Of a DNA stretch of 6,144 nucleotides, positions 1 through 5,844 are shown piece by piece. The notes under the pieces were generated by a model. It searched no databases, was not told the DNA's origin, and worked only from the letters and a program-made list of their open reading frames with translations. The translations under genes were made by a program, and so were the position numbers. Every line of letters starts with the position of its first letter. The stretch's first letter is position 1. The DNA comes from Ferroplasmaceae archaeon UBA567 (lineage in GTDB: Archaea; Thermoplasmatota; Thermoplasmata; Thermoplasmatales; Thermoplasmataceae): assembly GCA_002505185.1 (NCBI GenBank), contig DAUP01000114.1, positions 2,828-8,971 on the forward strand, given 5' to 3'.

Positions 1-950
1 CAGGTAAAATCCTTCATGAGATCGCAGAAAAAAATTCTTTTAAAAATAATGCAAATAAGGAAGAATGGGTTAAATCAGGAATTCCTATGTATTATTCAAT
101 AGATAGTACTTTATTATTTATTATAGCATGTGAATTTTATTTAACGGAATACAATGATATTGAATTCCTAAACTTAATTAAAGTTTCATTGGAAAATGCA
201 ATAAAATGGTTACTTAATAAATCAGAAAGAAATGAGTTTTTAACATATAATATAACTGAAACTCAGGGAAAATTGGCTTCACAGGGATGGATGGATGGTG
301 CCTGGGAAGTTTATAATGGTTTATCAGGAGATATAGCACTAATTGAAATCCAGGGATATATGTATGAGGCATTAGAAAAATACAATAAATTAATTCCAGA
401 AAATCTGTTTTATAATCAGATAGAGGATAAATTACACTTTTTAAAGAAAAATCTAGATAAATATTTTTGGATGGGTGAGGAGAATTACTATTCACCGGCA
501 ATATCCATAAACGATGGAGAGAATGAACATATCCAATTAATAACTTCAAATGCAGGGCATCTTCTGTTTACGGGATTGCCGGAAAGAGATAAAAAAGAAA
601 GTATAGTAAAAAGAATATTTGATGATGATATGATGACACCATATGGCATAAGGACGTTATCATCGCATAGTAGCAAATTTAATCCATACCAGTATCAATC
701 AGGAAGTATTTGGCCTAATGATAATTGGATTATACTTAAGGGATTGAAGATATCTGGTTTTACTAAGGAAGCTGATCTGTTGAGATCACATTTGATTGAT
801 GCCATAATAACATTAAAAAATCCATATGAGTATTATTCCCTTGATGTTGACAATAATATTATTAATCCAGATAATTTGATTAATAAACCCTGTTCACCTC
901 AGGCATGGACAGTGGGTGCATTTCTGAGTATTCTGGATGATAAATTTTAG
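1..950 (+). CDS. Glycogen-debranching-type glycoside hydrolase (amylo-alpha-1,6-glucosidase-like), C-terminal part
   Basis: The reading frame is open from the first complete codon (base 3) to TAG at 948-950, so this is a 5'-truncated gene with about 315 residues visible. The ATG at 87 is internal: the residues before it (GKILHEIAEK) match the GKILHEI stretch of the debranching-enzyme (alpha/alpha)6-barrel family and run into MYYSIDSTLLF, the family's 'P.YYgSvDsTpLF' motif. Further motifs in order are SQGWMDG (nt 279-299; its Asp aligns with the conserved acidic residue of 'NQGWKDS'), IALIEIQGYMYEA, SNAGHLL, PYGIRTLSS, SGSIWPNDN and, at the end, CSPQAWTVGA. The role inferred from the family is hydrolysis of alpha-glucosidic bonds, probably alpha-1,6 branches or oligosaccharides, in the cytoplasm; the exact substrate cannot be read. 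It converges on the ABC transporter operon with a 4-base overlap. GH63-like or trehalase-like enzymes share this fold and remain alternatives. Confidence 0.85.
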   Translation, partial: GKILHEIAEKNSFKNNANKEEWVKSGIPMYYSIDSTLLFIIACEFYLTEYNDIEFLNLIKVSLENAIKWLLNKSERNEFLTYNITETQGKLASQGWMDGAWEVYNGLSGDIALIEIQGYMYEALEKYNKLIPENLFYNQIEDKLHFLKKNLDKYFWMGEENYYSPAISINDGENEHIQLITSNAGHLLFTGLPERDKKESIVKRIFDDDMMTPYGIRTLSSHSSKFNPYQYQSGSIWPNDNWIILKGLKISGFTKEADLLRSHLIDAIITLKNPYEYYSLDVDNNIINPDNLINKPCSPQAWTVGAFLSILDDKF

Positions 951-1972
951 TTCTGGTTATCGAATACCTCTGAACTACTTGCATCTTTAGAATATTTTGC
1001 TTCCTCCAAAACCCCATTATCGTATATGTTGAACCTTTCTAAACCAAAGGATATATCATCATTAACCGCATATTTTTTATCTGTTCTGATTACTATATCA
1101 GTTGTGCCCGTACGGCAATGCACAAAATAATAGCCTTCCGAATTCTCTACCAGATTTACTTTTGCGGGAATATCGTCTCCACTTTTTACCCATCTTGATC
1201 TAAAGCCGATAACCTTATCTGGATAACCGATGGTTTCTCCCGGTATGAAATTCATTGGGTATGCACCAATAAAATCACCTATCCACTGTGTCGCTGGTTT
1301 TTCATATAATTCTTCATATGTACCTACCTGCTCTATAATGCCATTGTGCAGTACTGCAACTCTATCAGCCAGATTTGATGCTTCTATTTGGTCATGGGTT
1401 ACATAAACAAATGTATGGTTAAGTTCCTTTTGAAGTCTTTTTAATTCCTGCCTTGAAGTGTATCTAACCCTAGCGTCAAGGTTGCTTAAGGGTTCGTCCA
1501 GAAGGAATAATGCAGGATCTCTCACCAACGCCCTCGCTATAGCCACCCTCTGCTGCTGGCCACCACTTAATCTGGTCACATTCATTTGTAACTGTTCTTC
1601 TATTTTTAATAACTTCGCAACACTTCTTACTTTAGTATCGATTTCAGCTTTCTTGATTCTTGCCATTTTTAAAGGAAATGCTATATTCTCATATGTTGTC
1701 ATATTTGGATATAGGGCATAATTCTGGAAAACCATAGAGATATTTCGTTTATTAGGGGGCTTGTACGTAACATCTTCACCGTTGACGATAATTTTGCCAG
1801 CATCAGGTGGCTCTATACCCACAATGGTCCGTAATAACGTTGATTTTCCCTCTCCAGATGGCCCGAGAACAACAAGAAATTCTCCACTTTCAACTTTTAA
1901 ATTGAGTTTGTTTAAAACTCTAACATTCGAATACGATTTTTCTAGGTCTATCAATTCCATTTTATAACTCAT
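947..1972 (-). CDS. MalK/UgpC-like ABC transporter ATP-binding protein (CUT1 sugar importer)
   Basis: A cytoplasmic ATPase of 341 residues that would power the two permeases encoded just upstream. All nucleotide-binding motifs are intact: Walker A GPSGEGKST (37-45, with Glu where MalK usually has Cys), Q-loop Gln83 in VFQNYALYP, signature LSGGQQQR (135-142), Walker B LFLLDEP with catalytic Glu160, D-loop NLDA (164-167) and switch His193 in VTHDQIEAS. After about residue 235 (FIGAYPMNFIPG) follows the roughly 100-residue OB/TOBE-type regulatory region typical of MalK/UgpC/GlcV proteins. Length is normal for the family. The start at 1972 overlaps the stop of the upstream permease as ATGA and has a GGAGGA site 8 bases before it; Met5 (codon at 1960) is a weaker alternative. 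It is the last gene of the operon, and its TAA overlaps the end of the convergent glycosidase. The substrate, probably an alpha-glucoside such as maltose, maltodextrin or trehalose, is inferred from neighbours. Confidence 0.95.
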   Translation of the reverse strand: MSYKMELIDLEKSYSNVRVLNKLNLKVESGEFLVVLGPSGEGKSTLLRTIVGIEPPDAGKIIVNGEDVTYKPPNKRNISMVFQNYALYPNMTTYENIAFPLKMARIKKAEIDTKVRSVAKLLKIEEQLQMNVTRLSGGQQQRVAIARALVRDPALFLLDEPLSNLDARVRYTSRQELKRLQKELNHTFVYVTHDQIEASNLADRVAVLHNGIIEQVGTYEELYEKPATQWIGDFIGAYPMNFIPGETIGYPDKVIGFRSRWVKSGDDIPAKVNLVENSEGYYFVHCRTGTTDIVIRTDKKYAVNDDISFGLERFNIYDNGVLEEAKYSKDASSSEVFDNQN

Positions 1973-2781
1973 GCTTTCATTCCTCCAGTCAGGTATTCCC
2001 CTTTCAAATATTTCTGTAATATAACCACTATGGCAATAACAGGTATTGTCACTAATAAAGCGAAACTTGATGCTATAAATGGCTCCCCTCTGCTAACATA
2101 ATTATAAAGGCTCACCGGGAATGTGGGGTTCAATGGTGAGATTATAACTGCATATGTAAATTCATCCCATGAAGTCATCCACGCCAGTAAAAATGAAATT
2201 AGCAACGGTACACGTATTAATGGCATAATAACATTCTTGAAAGAGGAGAACATTGAAGCACCATCGATAAATGCCTGATTTTCTAGATCCCGTGGCAATG
2301 CCCTGAACCCACCCAGCATTATAAAAACGGAGATGGGTAAAACTACAAGTTCCTGTGCTAATGCAATTCCAAATATATTATTGTAAAGTCCTATTCTGAT
2401 GAAATAAACTGAAATTGGTATTGCTATAACTATCGCCGGCATCATATTAACAACAAATAACAACATAATTATCCTATTTGAAAATCTTGCAGCAAGTTTG
2501 TTTAATCCGTAACCTGCAGGTGTAGCCAGTACAAGAGCGAGAAACCCCACAGTAAATGCAACGATAACGCTTCTTATAACAGGCCTTATTAAGGATAGAT
2601 TCTTTAAAGCTGATTCAATATTGGCTAAGGTGAATACAAATGGCAACTGATATGGATATACTCTATCAAATGTGAGGTTTATCGGTTCAAAGGCAATAAG
2701 TATTAGAATGTAGAGTGGATAAATGAATACTAGGGCAAGTATTATAGCCATTATATAAGATGATATATTTTTATTTTTCAT
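1969..2781 (-). CDS. MalG-like ABC sugar permease (CUT1)
   Basis: The second transmembrane subunit of the importer, 270 residues with about six hydrophobic segments (roughly 9-31, 70-92, 103-126, 136-158, 190-213 and 239-257). The cytoplasmic EAA loop, which docks on the ATPase, is at about 165-188 (DLENQAFIDGAS...MPL). IDGAS is well kept, but the usual Glu-Ala-Ala is Asn-Gln-Ala here. Other MalG-type hallmarks are MTSWDEFTYAVI (202-213) and the C-terminal QKYLKGEYLTGGMKA, matching the family's 'QRyiv.GlTaGAvKG' ending. The gene starts inside the end of the upstream permease (11-base overlap), with a GGAGGA site 10 bases before its ATG, so translational coupling is likely. It ends in an ATGA overlap with the ATPase gene. 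Family assignment is firm; substrate is not. Confidence 0.93.
   Translation of the reverse strand: MKNKNISSYIMAIILALVFIYPLYILILIAFEPINLTFDRVYPYQLPFVFTLANIESALKNLSLIRPVIRSVIVAFTVGFLALVLATPAGYGLNKLAARFSNRIIMLLFVVNMMPAIVIAIPISVYFIRIGLYNNIFGIALAQELVVLPISVFIMLGGFRALPRDLENQAFIDGASMFSSFKNVIMPLIRVPLLISFLLAWMTSWDEFTYAVIISPLNPTFPVSLYNYVSRGEPFIASSFALLVTIPVIAIVVILQKYLKGEYLTGGMKA
1981..1986 (-). promoter_or_regulatory. Shine-Dalgarno site for the ATPase gene
   Basis: GGAGGA on the minus strand, 8 bases before the ATG at 1972 and inside the last codons of the MalG-like permease. It supports the 1972 start over the internal Met at 1960. It also shows that genes inside the operon use SD-led translation, unlike the first gene. 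Confidence 0.8.
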
Positions 2782-3616
2782 ATTGTGCCGTTCCTCCGAA
2801 TTTTATTATTACAAATGCAAAAACCAAAATTATTAGCAAAAGCACCGTAGCAGCAGCGTATGAGTAACCAACCGCAGATATAGAGTTAAAATATTCATAC
2901 ACAAGCGTATTTATTAAAGATGGATGATAGCCTATTAATATTAATGGTAAAGCGAATATATTAAATTCACTAACGCCCCTTATTAAAAGAGCTATTGCAA
3001 TAAAGGGCGCCAGATTTGGAAGTGTTATATAGATAAATCTTCTTAAAGGGCCAGCCCCATCGACGCTGGCGGCCTCATTCATTGAAGGGGGTATACTAGA
3101 AAGTCCACCAAGCAATATTAAAGCTACCAACGGCGTATTTTTCCAAAAATCTGCAAACATCACAACGCCCATAGATGAATAAATGTTGGAATACCAGTTA
3201 ACATCTTGAATGCCTAATGAATGCAGAGTTGAGTTTGCGAATCCTCCTACGGGACTAAAAATAAGCGCAAAAATAAAAGCGGAAACAACCGTGGCAACAC
3301 CATACGGTATTATAAACACTGTAGAGAAAAATTTATTCCCCTTTAAGGATTTAATTAAAATGTTAGCTATAAGCATAGCAAAAAAGAGCTGAATTAATAA
3401 AGCGCCGAAACTAACAATCACAGTATGAATTATCGAGTTAAGAAGGCCTGCTTGAACTATGGCAGTATAGTTTGATAAAGAATAAACCCCCCTTGATGAT
3501 TTAAAGCTAAAAAATACTACGGATGCGGCAGGAAAAAAGGATAAAATTGCTACGTATGCTAAGGCCGGAAGAACGAAGAGTAGATATTTATAGTTTCTAT
3601 ATTTTTTAACATACAT
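2771..3616 (-). CDS. MalF-like ABC sugar permease (CUT1)
   Basis: The first gene of the transporter operon, encoding a 281-residue membrane subunit. A basic N-terminus (MYVKKYRNYK) is followed by about six membrane spans, roughly 11-36, 61-88, 97-121, 147-171, 202-228 and 252-272. A clear EAA loop lies at 181-200 (EAASVDGAG...ITLP) with the canonical Glu-Ala-Ala, Asp-Gly-Ala and Leu-Pro residues. Like many archaeal and Gram-positive MalF proteins it lacks the extra N-terminal spans and large periplasmic loop of E. coli MalF. No Shine-Dalgarno site precedes the ATG at 3616; instead a TATA box sits 25-32 bases before it, so the mRNA is probably leaderless. It would pair with the MalG-like subunit and receive substrate from the divergently encoded binding protein. 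Confidence 0.93.
   Translation of the reverse strand: MYVKKYRNYKYLLFVLPALAYVAILSFFPAASVVFFSFKSSRGVYSLSNYTAIVQAGLLNSIIHTVIVSFGALLIQLFFAMLIANILIKSLKGNKFFSTVFIIPYGVATVVSAFIFALIFSPVGGFANSTLHSLGIQDVNWYSNIYSSMGVVMFADFWKNTPLVALILLGGLSSIPPSMNEAASVDGAGPLRRFIYITLPNLAPFIAIALLIRGVSEFNIFALPLILIGYHPSLINTLVYEYFNSISAVGYSYAAATVLLLIILVFAFVIIKFGGTAQYEK
2792..2797 (-). promoter_or_regulatory. Shine-Dalgarno site for the MalG-like permease
   Basis: GGAGGA on the minus strand, 10 bases before the ATG at 2781, lying within the 3' end of the MalF-like permease gene. It supports re-initiation or coupled translation at this overlapping start. Confidence 0.78.
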
Positions 3617-3632
3617 AAGGAATTATTTATTG

Positions 3633-3653
3633 AAATGTTATATTTAAACATTT
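3633..3653. promoter_or_regulatory. Inverted repeat over the operon TATA box, candidate operator
   Basis: The arms AAATGTT (3633-3639) and AACATTT (3647-3653) are perfect inverted repeats around a 7-base spacer. The TATA box of the transporter operon lies within the spacer and the distal arm. A dimeric repressor bound here would block TBP, as is known for archaeal sugar regulators of the TrmB kind. No regulator gene is in the window, so its identity is unknown, and AT-rich DNA produces such dyads fairly often. Confidence 0.4.
3641..3648 (-). promoter_or_regulatory. TATA box of the ABC transporter operon
   Basis: TTTAAATA on the minus strand, 25-32 bases before the ATG at 3616, the spacing expected when transcription begins at or next to the start codon. 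An A-rich stretch, ATAATAAAA (3652-3660 read on the minus strand), lies just upstream as a possible TFB recognition element. A perfect 7-base inverted repeat (3633-3653) overlaps the box and could be an operator. Confidence 0.65.
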
Positions 3654-3734
3654 TTATTATGACAATAATGTATTTATAAGCATTTCTGTCGATAATTTTT
3701 ATTATTATTGAATATTTGGTTAGTTTCTACATAA

Positions 3735-4151
3735 AACTTTGCTATTTTTAATTTAATTTCTGAATATTTATGCAAATTAAGAGGAAAATACTGTTATCGT
3801 CTATTTTTTACTTTATTCGTATTAATTTTAGTTTTTGCTTCGTATTATCTCTACTTTATATCTTGGTGCTGTGACCATCCTCTACTCACTGAAGAATGGA
3901 ATATTCCTACTTTATCTGCATATGCCTACTTCATATTTTTAAAAGTAAGAGTCTCCGGACTTTTATATGGGTACAATTCCCCATATCAACAAACACTCCC
4001 TATCCCTTGAATATTCAAAGCAATGACTCTATACCATGATAGTCAGGCGAGATTATTCGACGTGATTTCAATAATATCAAGATTATTTATATTTCATCTA
4101 TCTGGAACAACCCACATAAAAGTGCAAAGATCAAAAATAATTAACAGATAA
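3735..4151 (+). pseudogene. Possible gene remnant: long frame with one stop and no start codon
   Basis: In this frame there is no stop from 3735 to 4007 (91 codons). A single TGA (4008-4010) is followed by another 46 open codons to TAA at 4149-4151. The first stretch has no ATG, GTG or TTG codon in frame, so it cannot be an ordinary intact gene. The translation begins with a hydrophobic segment (RLFFTLFVLILVFASYYLYF, bases 3798-3857) that could be a membrane span; the rest (for example HPLLTEEWNIP and LLYGYNSPYQQ) matches nothing I know. Expected stop density in DNA of this composition is about one per 13 codons, so the openness is mildly surprising. However, the first half is T-rich, which lowers stop frequency on this strand. 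Treat as a decayed gene candidate only. Confidence 0.2.
3965..3986. repeat. 7-base inverted repeat ATATGGG / CCCATAT
   Basis: ATATGGG (3965-3971) and CCCATAT (3980-3986) are perfect inverted repeats with an 8-base spacer. They could form a short hairpin or a protein-binding dyad. The left arm is part of a sequence that recurs in degenerate form after the binding-protein gene (5781-5802). Function is unknown. Confidence 0.35.
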
Positions 4152-4163
4152 ATATAGATGTAC

Positions 4164-4190
4164 TCTAAATATTAGAAGTGCTAAATTTAG
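4164..4190. promoter_or_regulatory. Two adjacent dyads upstream of the binding-protein promoter
   Basis: TCTAA-ATA-TTAGA (4164-4176) is followed by the perfect palindrome CTAAATTTAG (4181-4190), their centres about 15 bases apart. A further half-site, AAATTTAG, ends at 4221. All share a CTAAAT/ATTTAG core and lie 46 to 72 bases before the TATA box, where archaeal activators bind. This is pattern evidence only. Confidence 0.3.
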
Positions 4191-4235
4191 AAGAGTTAAT
4201 ATACTTAACGAAAAAATTTAGGTTTAATAATAAAA

Positions 4236-4243
4236 TTTATATA
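4236..4243 (+). promoter_or_regulatory. TATA box of the solute-binding protein gene
   Basis: TTTATATA ends 21 bases before the ATG at 4265 and is directly preceded by the A-rich ATAATAAAA (4227-4235), a plausible TFB recognition element. The spacing places the transcription start at or near the ATG, giving a leaderless mRNA, and there is no SD site. This box is the main reason to prefer 4265 over the in-frame GTG at 4178. Confidence 0.65.
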
Positions 4244-4264
4244 CATCCTATTAAATACCGTAGT

Positions 4265-5704
4265 ATGAAAAACCCAGAAGAAGGATCGAAAAAACCAAAG
4301 AATAATCTTTTGGTTAAGGTAATCGCAATAGTAATTGCAGTGGTTGTTATCGGTGTGGTAATCGCAGTAGAGTTACCGAATATCTTACCGAAACCAGCTA
4401 AAATACAGACACTAGCAGTGTATCCTGGCCCAAGTGGACCAAATAATTCAGACCATCTACTAGGAGGATGTGTTATTGCTGAAGCAAATACAAGTGGGCT
4501 AACTACCAATGACAAATTAGCAATGGACACATTCATACAATATATGTTATCTCCACAAGTGCAATTTGCATGTGAAAAAGCCACAGGATTTATACCGATA
4601 AGCTCTAGCAACACAAGTGAGAAAGTGACGGATTTGTATACAGGAAGTTCACCTATAGGTATAACATATTTCACTAGCATATCACCATCGGATTATGCAT
4701 TTACAAAGAGTATGGTCAATGCCTTCAATAGCAATAGCACATTTTCAAATATACATGTCACACCCACAGACGAGGGTGCTTCAAGCATAATTAGTGGAGT
4801 TGACACCGCTATACAGTCTGGGCATACAAGCCCTATAGTAATCAGCATAGATAATCTTGACATCGGAGTGCTTGCCTATGCTCATAGTGGATCATATCTC
4901 GTTAACTTAAACAGTACAGGGAAAGCAACAGCACTAATGCCAACTGACGTAATACCATCCATAGCAAAGCTTACTAACTATACAAGCACGGTATTTTCAG
5001 GCAGCATACCCTTTATAACACAGATAATAAATACACCATTGGTATGGGTAGACCAAACAGCATTAAAGGCTGCAGGGATAAACCATGAGCCAACAAATTA
5101 CACACAGCTTCTAAGTGATGCAAAGACTCTCTATGGTAAGTATCACCAGGGCATGATCAACTTCCAGGGACATGGCGGTGCAAGTACTGCGACGGAATTA
5201 TATCAAATGTTTGTACAGTTTGGTGGGAACCCGGTGACGTTTAATTCAACACATGATGTAAGTGCAATGTATTATATATACAACCTAAGTAAATATTTCA
5301 GTCCTGAATACAAAACATCATATTGGGCATCCTATAAGGGGCTAGCTGCAAATAAATACACAATGATGGATTATCAGTGGCCAGGATCAGTGGATCTTAA
5401 AACTGTCGGAATGAACACCACACAGATAAGTGGAAATAATTCTGTATTGAATGTATCAATAAAGGCATTAAGTGAAGGAGTATTTATCAGAGATCCAGTA
5501 CCATGGATAGCACAGTGGCAGATAATAATGGATAATGTTTGGACAAAACTTATAGTTGATGGACATTCCCAGAATTACACCACAATATCCAACGCTTTGA
5601 ATTCAGCGAATTCACAAATGTCCTCTTATTTGCTCACCACATATAATAACGAAACACTTGTTCATGACTATGAAAATGGAATGTATAAACCCATAATAGT
5701 CTAA
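4265..5704 (+). CDS. Membrane-anchored ABC sugar-binding protein with permuted segment order
   Basis: A 479-residue extracytoplasmic binding protein, presumably serving the divergent CUT1 importer. The ATG at 4265 is chosen because a TATA box lies 22-29 bases before it; the frame runs back to a GTG at 4178, but that would put the promoter inside the gene. A Lys-rich N-terminus (MKNPEEGSKKPKNN) is followed by one membrane span at about 15-37, with no lipobox Cys. The rest is the family 1 (MalE-like) binding fold in unusual order. First comes block B (50-125: YPGPSG, GGC, FIQYMLSP, GFIP), normally near the C-terminus. Then comes block A (131-381: GITYFTSISP, the first strand; IDNLDIGVLAYAHSGSYLVNL; PFITQIINTPLVWV; EPTNYTQLLSDAKTLYG; DYQWPG). 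Block C follows (397-457: FIRDPVPWIAQWQIIMDNV), the normal final helices. Block B is absent between A and C. There are 14 N-X-S/T sequons and only two cysteines, both in block B. Confidence 0.88.
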   Translation: MKNPEEGSKKPKNNLLVKVIAIVIAVVVIGVVIAVELPNILPKPAKIQTLAVYPGPSGPNNSDHLLGGCVIAEANTSGLTTNDKLAMDTFIQYMLSPQVQFACEKATGFIPISSSNTSEKVTDLYTGSSPIGITYFTSISPSDYAFTKSMVNAFNSNSTFSNIHVTPTDEGASSIISGVDTAIQSGHTSPIVISIDNLDIGVLAYAHSGSYLVNLNSTGKATALMPTDVIPSIAKLTNYTSTVFSGSIPFITQIINTPLVWVDQTALKAAGINHEPTNYTQLLSDAKTLYGKYHQGMINFQGHGGASTATELYQMFVQFGGNPVTFNSTHDVSAMYYIYNLSKYFSPEYKTSYWASYKGLAANKYTMMDYQWPGSVDLKTVGMNTTQISGNNSVLNVSIKALSEGVFIRDPVPWIAQWQIIMDNVWTKLIVDGHSQNYTTISNALNSANSQMSSYLLTTYNNETLVHDYENGMYKPIIV

Positions 5705-5844
5705 AATAATTTTTTATAATTTTAATCTATTTTTAAAATAAATCTTACAAATTTTTTTCTTATATTTATAATGTGAAATTCCGAGACTTTTCCGTATGGT
5801 ACTGAATATTGTATTCCTGTATAATGACTATTAACAAAGTAGAA
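5705..5844. other. Convergent intergenic spacer
   Basis: A 140-base gap between the stop of the binding-protein gene and the stop of the GH15 gene. The left half is the T-rich terminator region. The right half holds CCGAGACTTTTCCGTATGG (starting 5781, continuing TAC to 5802), which resembles 3955-3974 in the divergent region. No coding capacity was seen. Confidence 0.5.
5710..5758 (+). terminator. T-rich transcription end after the binding-protein gene
   Basis: Runs of six T (5710-5715) and seven T (5752-5758) follow the TAA at 5702-5704 in a strongly T-rich stretch. Archaeal RNA polymerase commonly terminates at such T tracts without a hairpin. There is no stable stem-loop. Confidence 0.55.

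Larger units (their letters stand above)
3617..4264. other. Divergent intergenic region between transporter operon and binding-protein gene
   Basis: About 650 bases without a gene I can support. It holds the operon promoter at its left end and the binding-protein promoter at its right end. Between them are a stop-free frame without a start codon (3735-4007), a 7-base inverted repeat (3965-3986), a repeated CTACTTYAT word (around 3851, 3907 and 3926) and paired dyads at 4164-4176 and 4181-4190. A 42-codon frame, ATG 4023 to TAA 4149-4151, is possible but lacks any recognisable motif, promoter or SD site. No tRNA, CRISPR array or transposase was recognised. Confidence 0.6.

Noticed and set aside
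214..549. 111-codon minus-strand open frame inside the debranching-type gene
   Set aside because: The plus strand carries clear family motifs throughout this stretch, so the reverse frame is a shadow.
1458..1967. Plus-strand open frames (87 and 68 codons) over the ATPase gene
   Set aside because: The minus strand encodes all conserved ATPase motifs here; the plus-strand translations contain nothing recognisable.
3840..3940. Repeated CTACTTYAT words (about 3851, 3907 and 3926) as a CRISPR or iteron array
   Set aside because: The copies are only about 9 bases long and unevenly spaced (56 and 19 bases), with no conserved longer repeat.
4023..4151. 42-codon frame with ATG in the divergent spacer
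   Set aside because: It has no SD site, no TATA box at leaderless distance and no recognisable sequence; mentioned only as part of the possible remnant frame.
3617..4264. tRNA, snoRNA-like or riboswitch gene in the divergent spacer
   Set aside because: I saw no tRNA T-loop sequence, C/D box pair or extended stem; only short dyads are present.
4412..4639. The N-terminal PG-GG-GFIP block as leftover of a separate, deleted binding-protein gene fused by accident
   Set aside because: That block is missing from its normal place later in the same protein and the frame is intact, so a rearrangement within one protein explains the data better than an extra fragment.
4237..4680. 147-codon open frame on the minus strand across the start of the binding-protein gene
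   Set aside because: It lies antisense to well-supported coding sequence, has no family motif and covers the promoter and anchor; it is a shadow frame.
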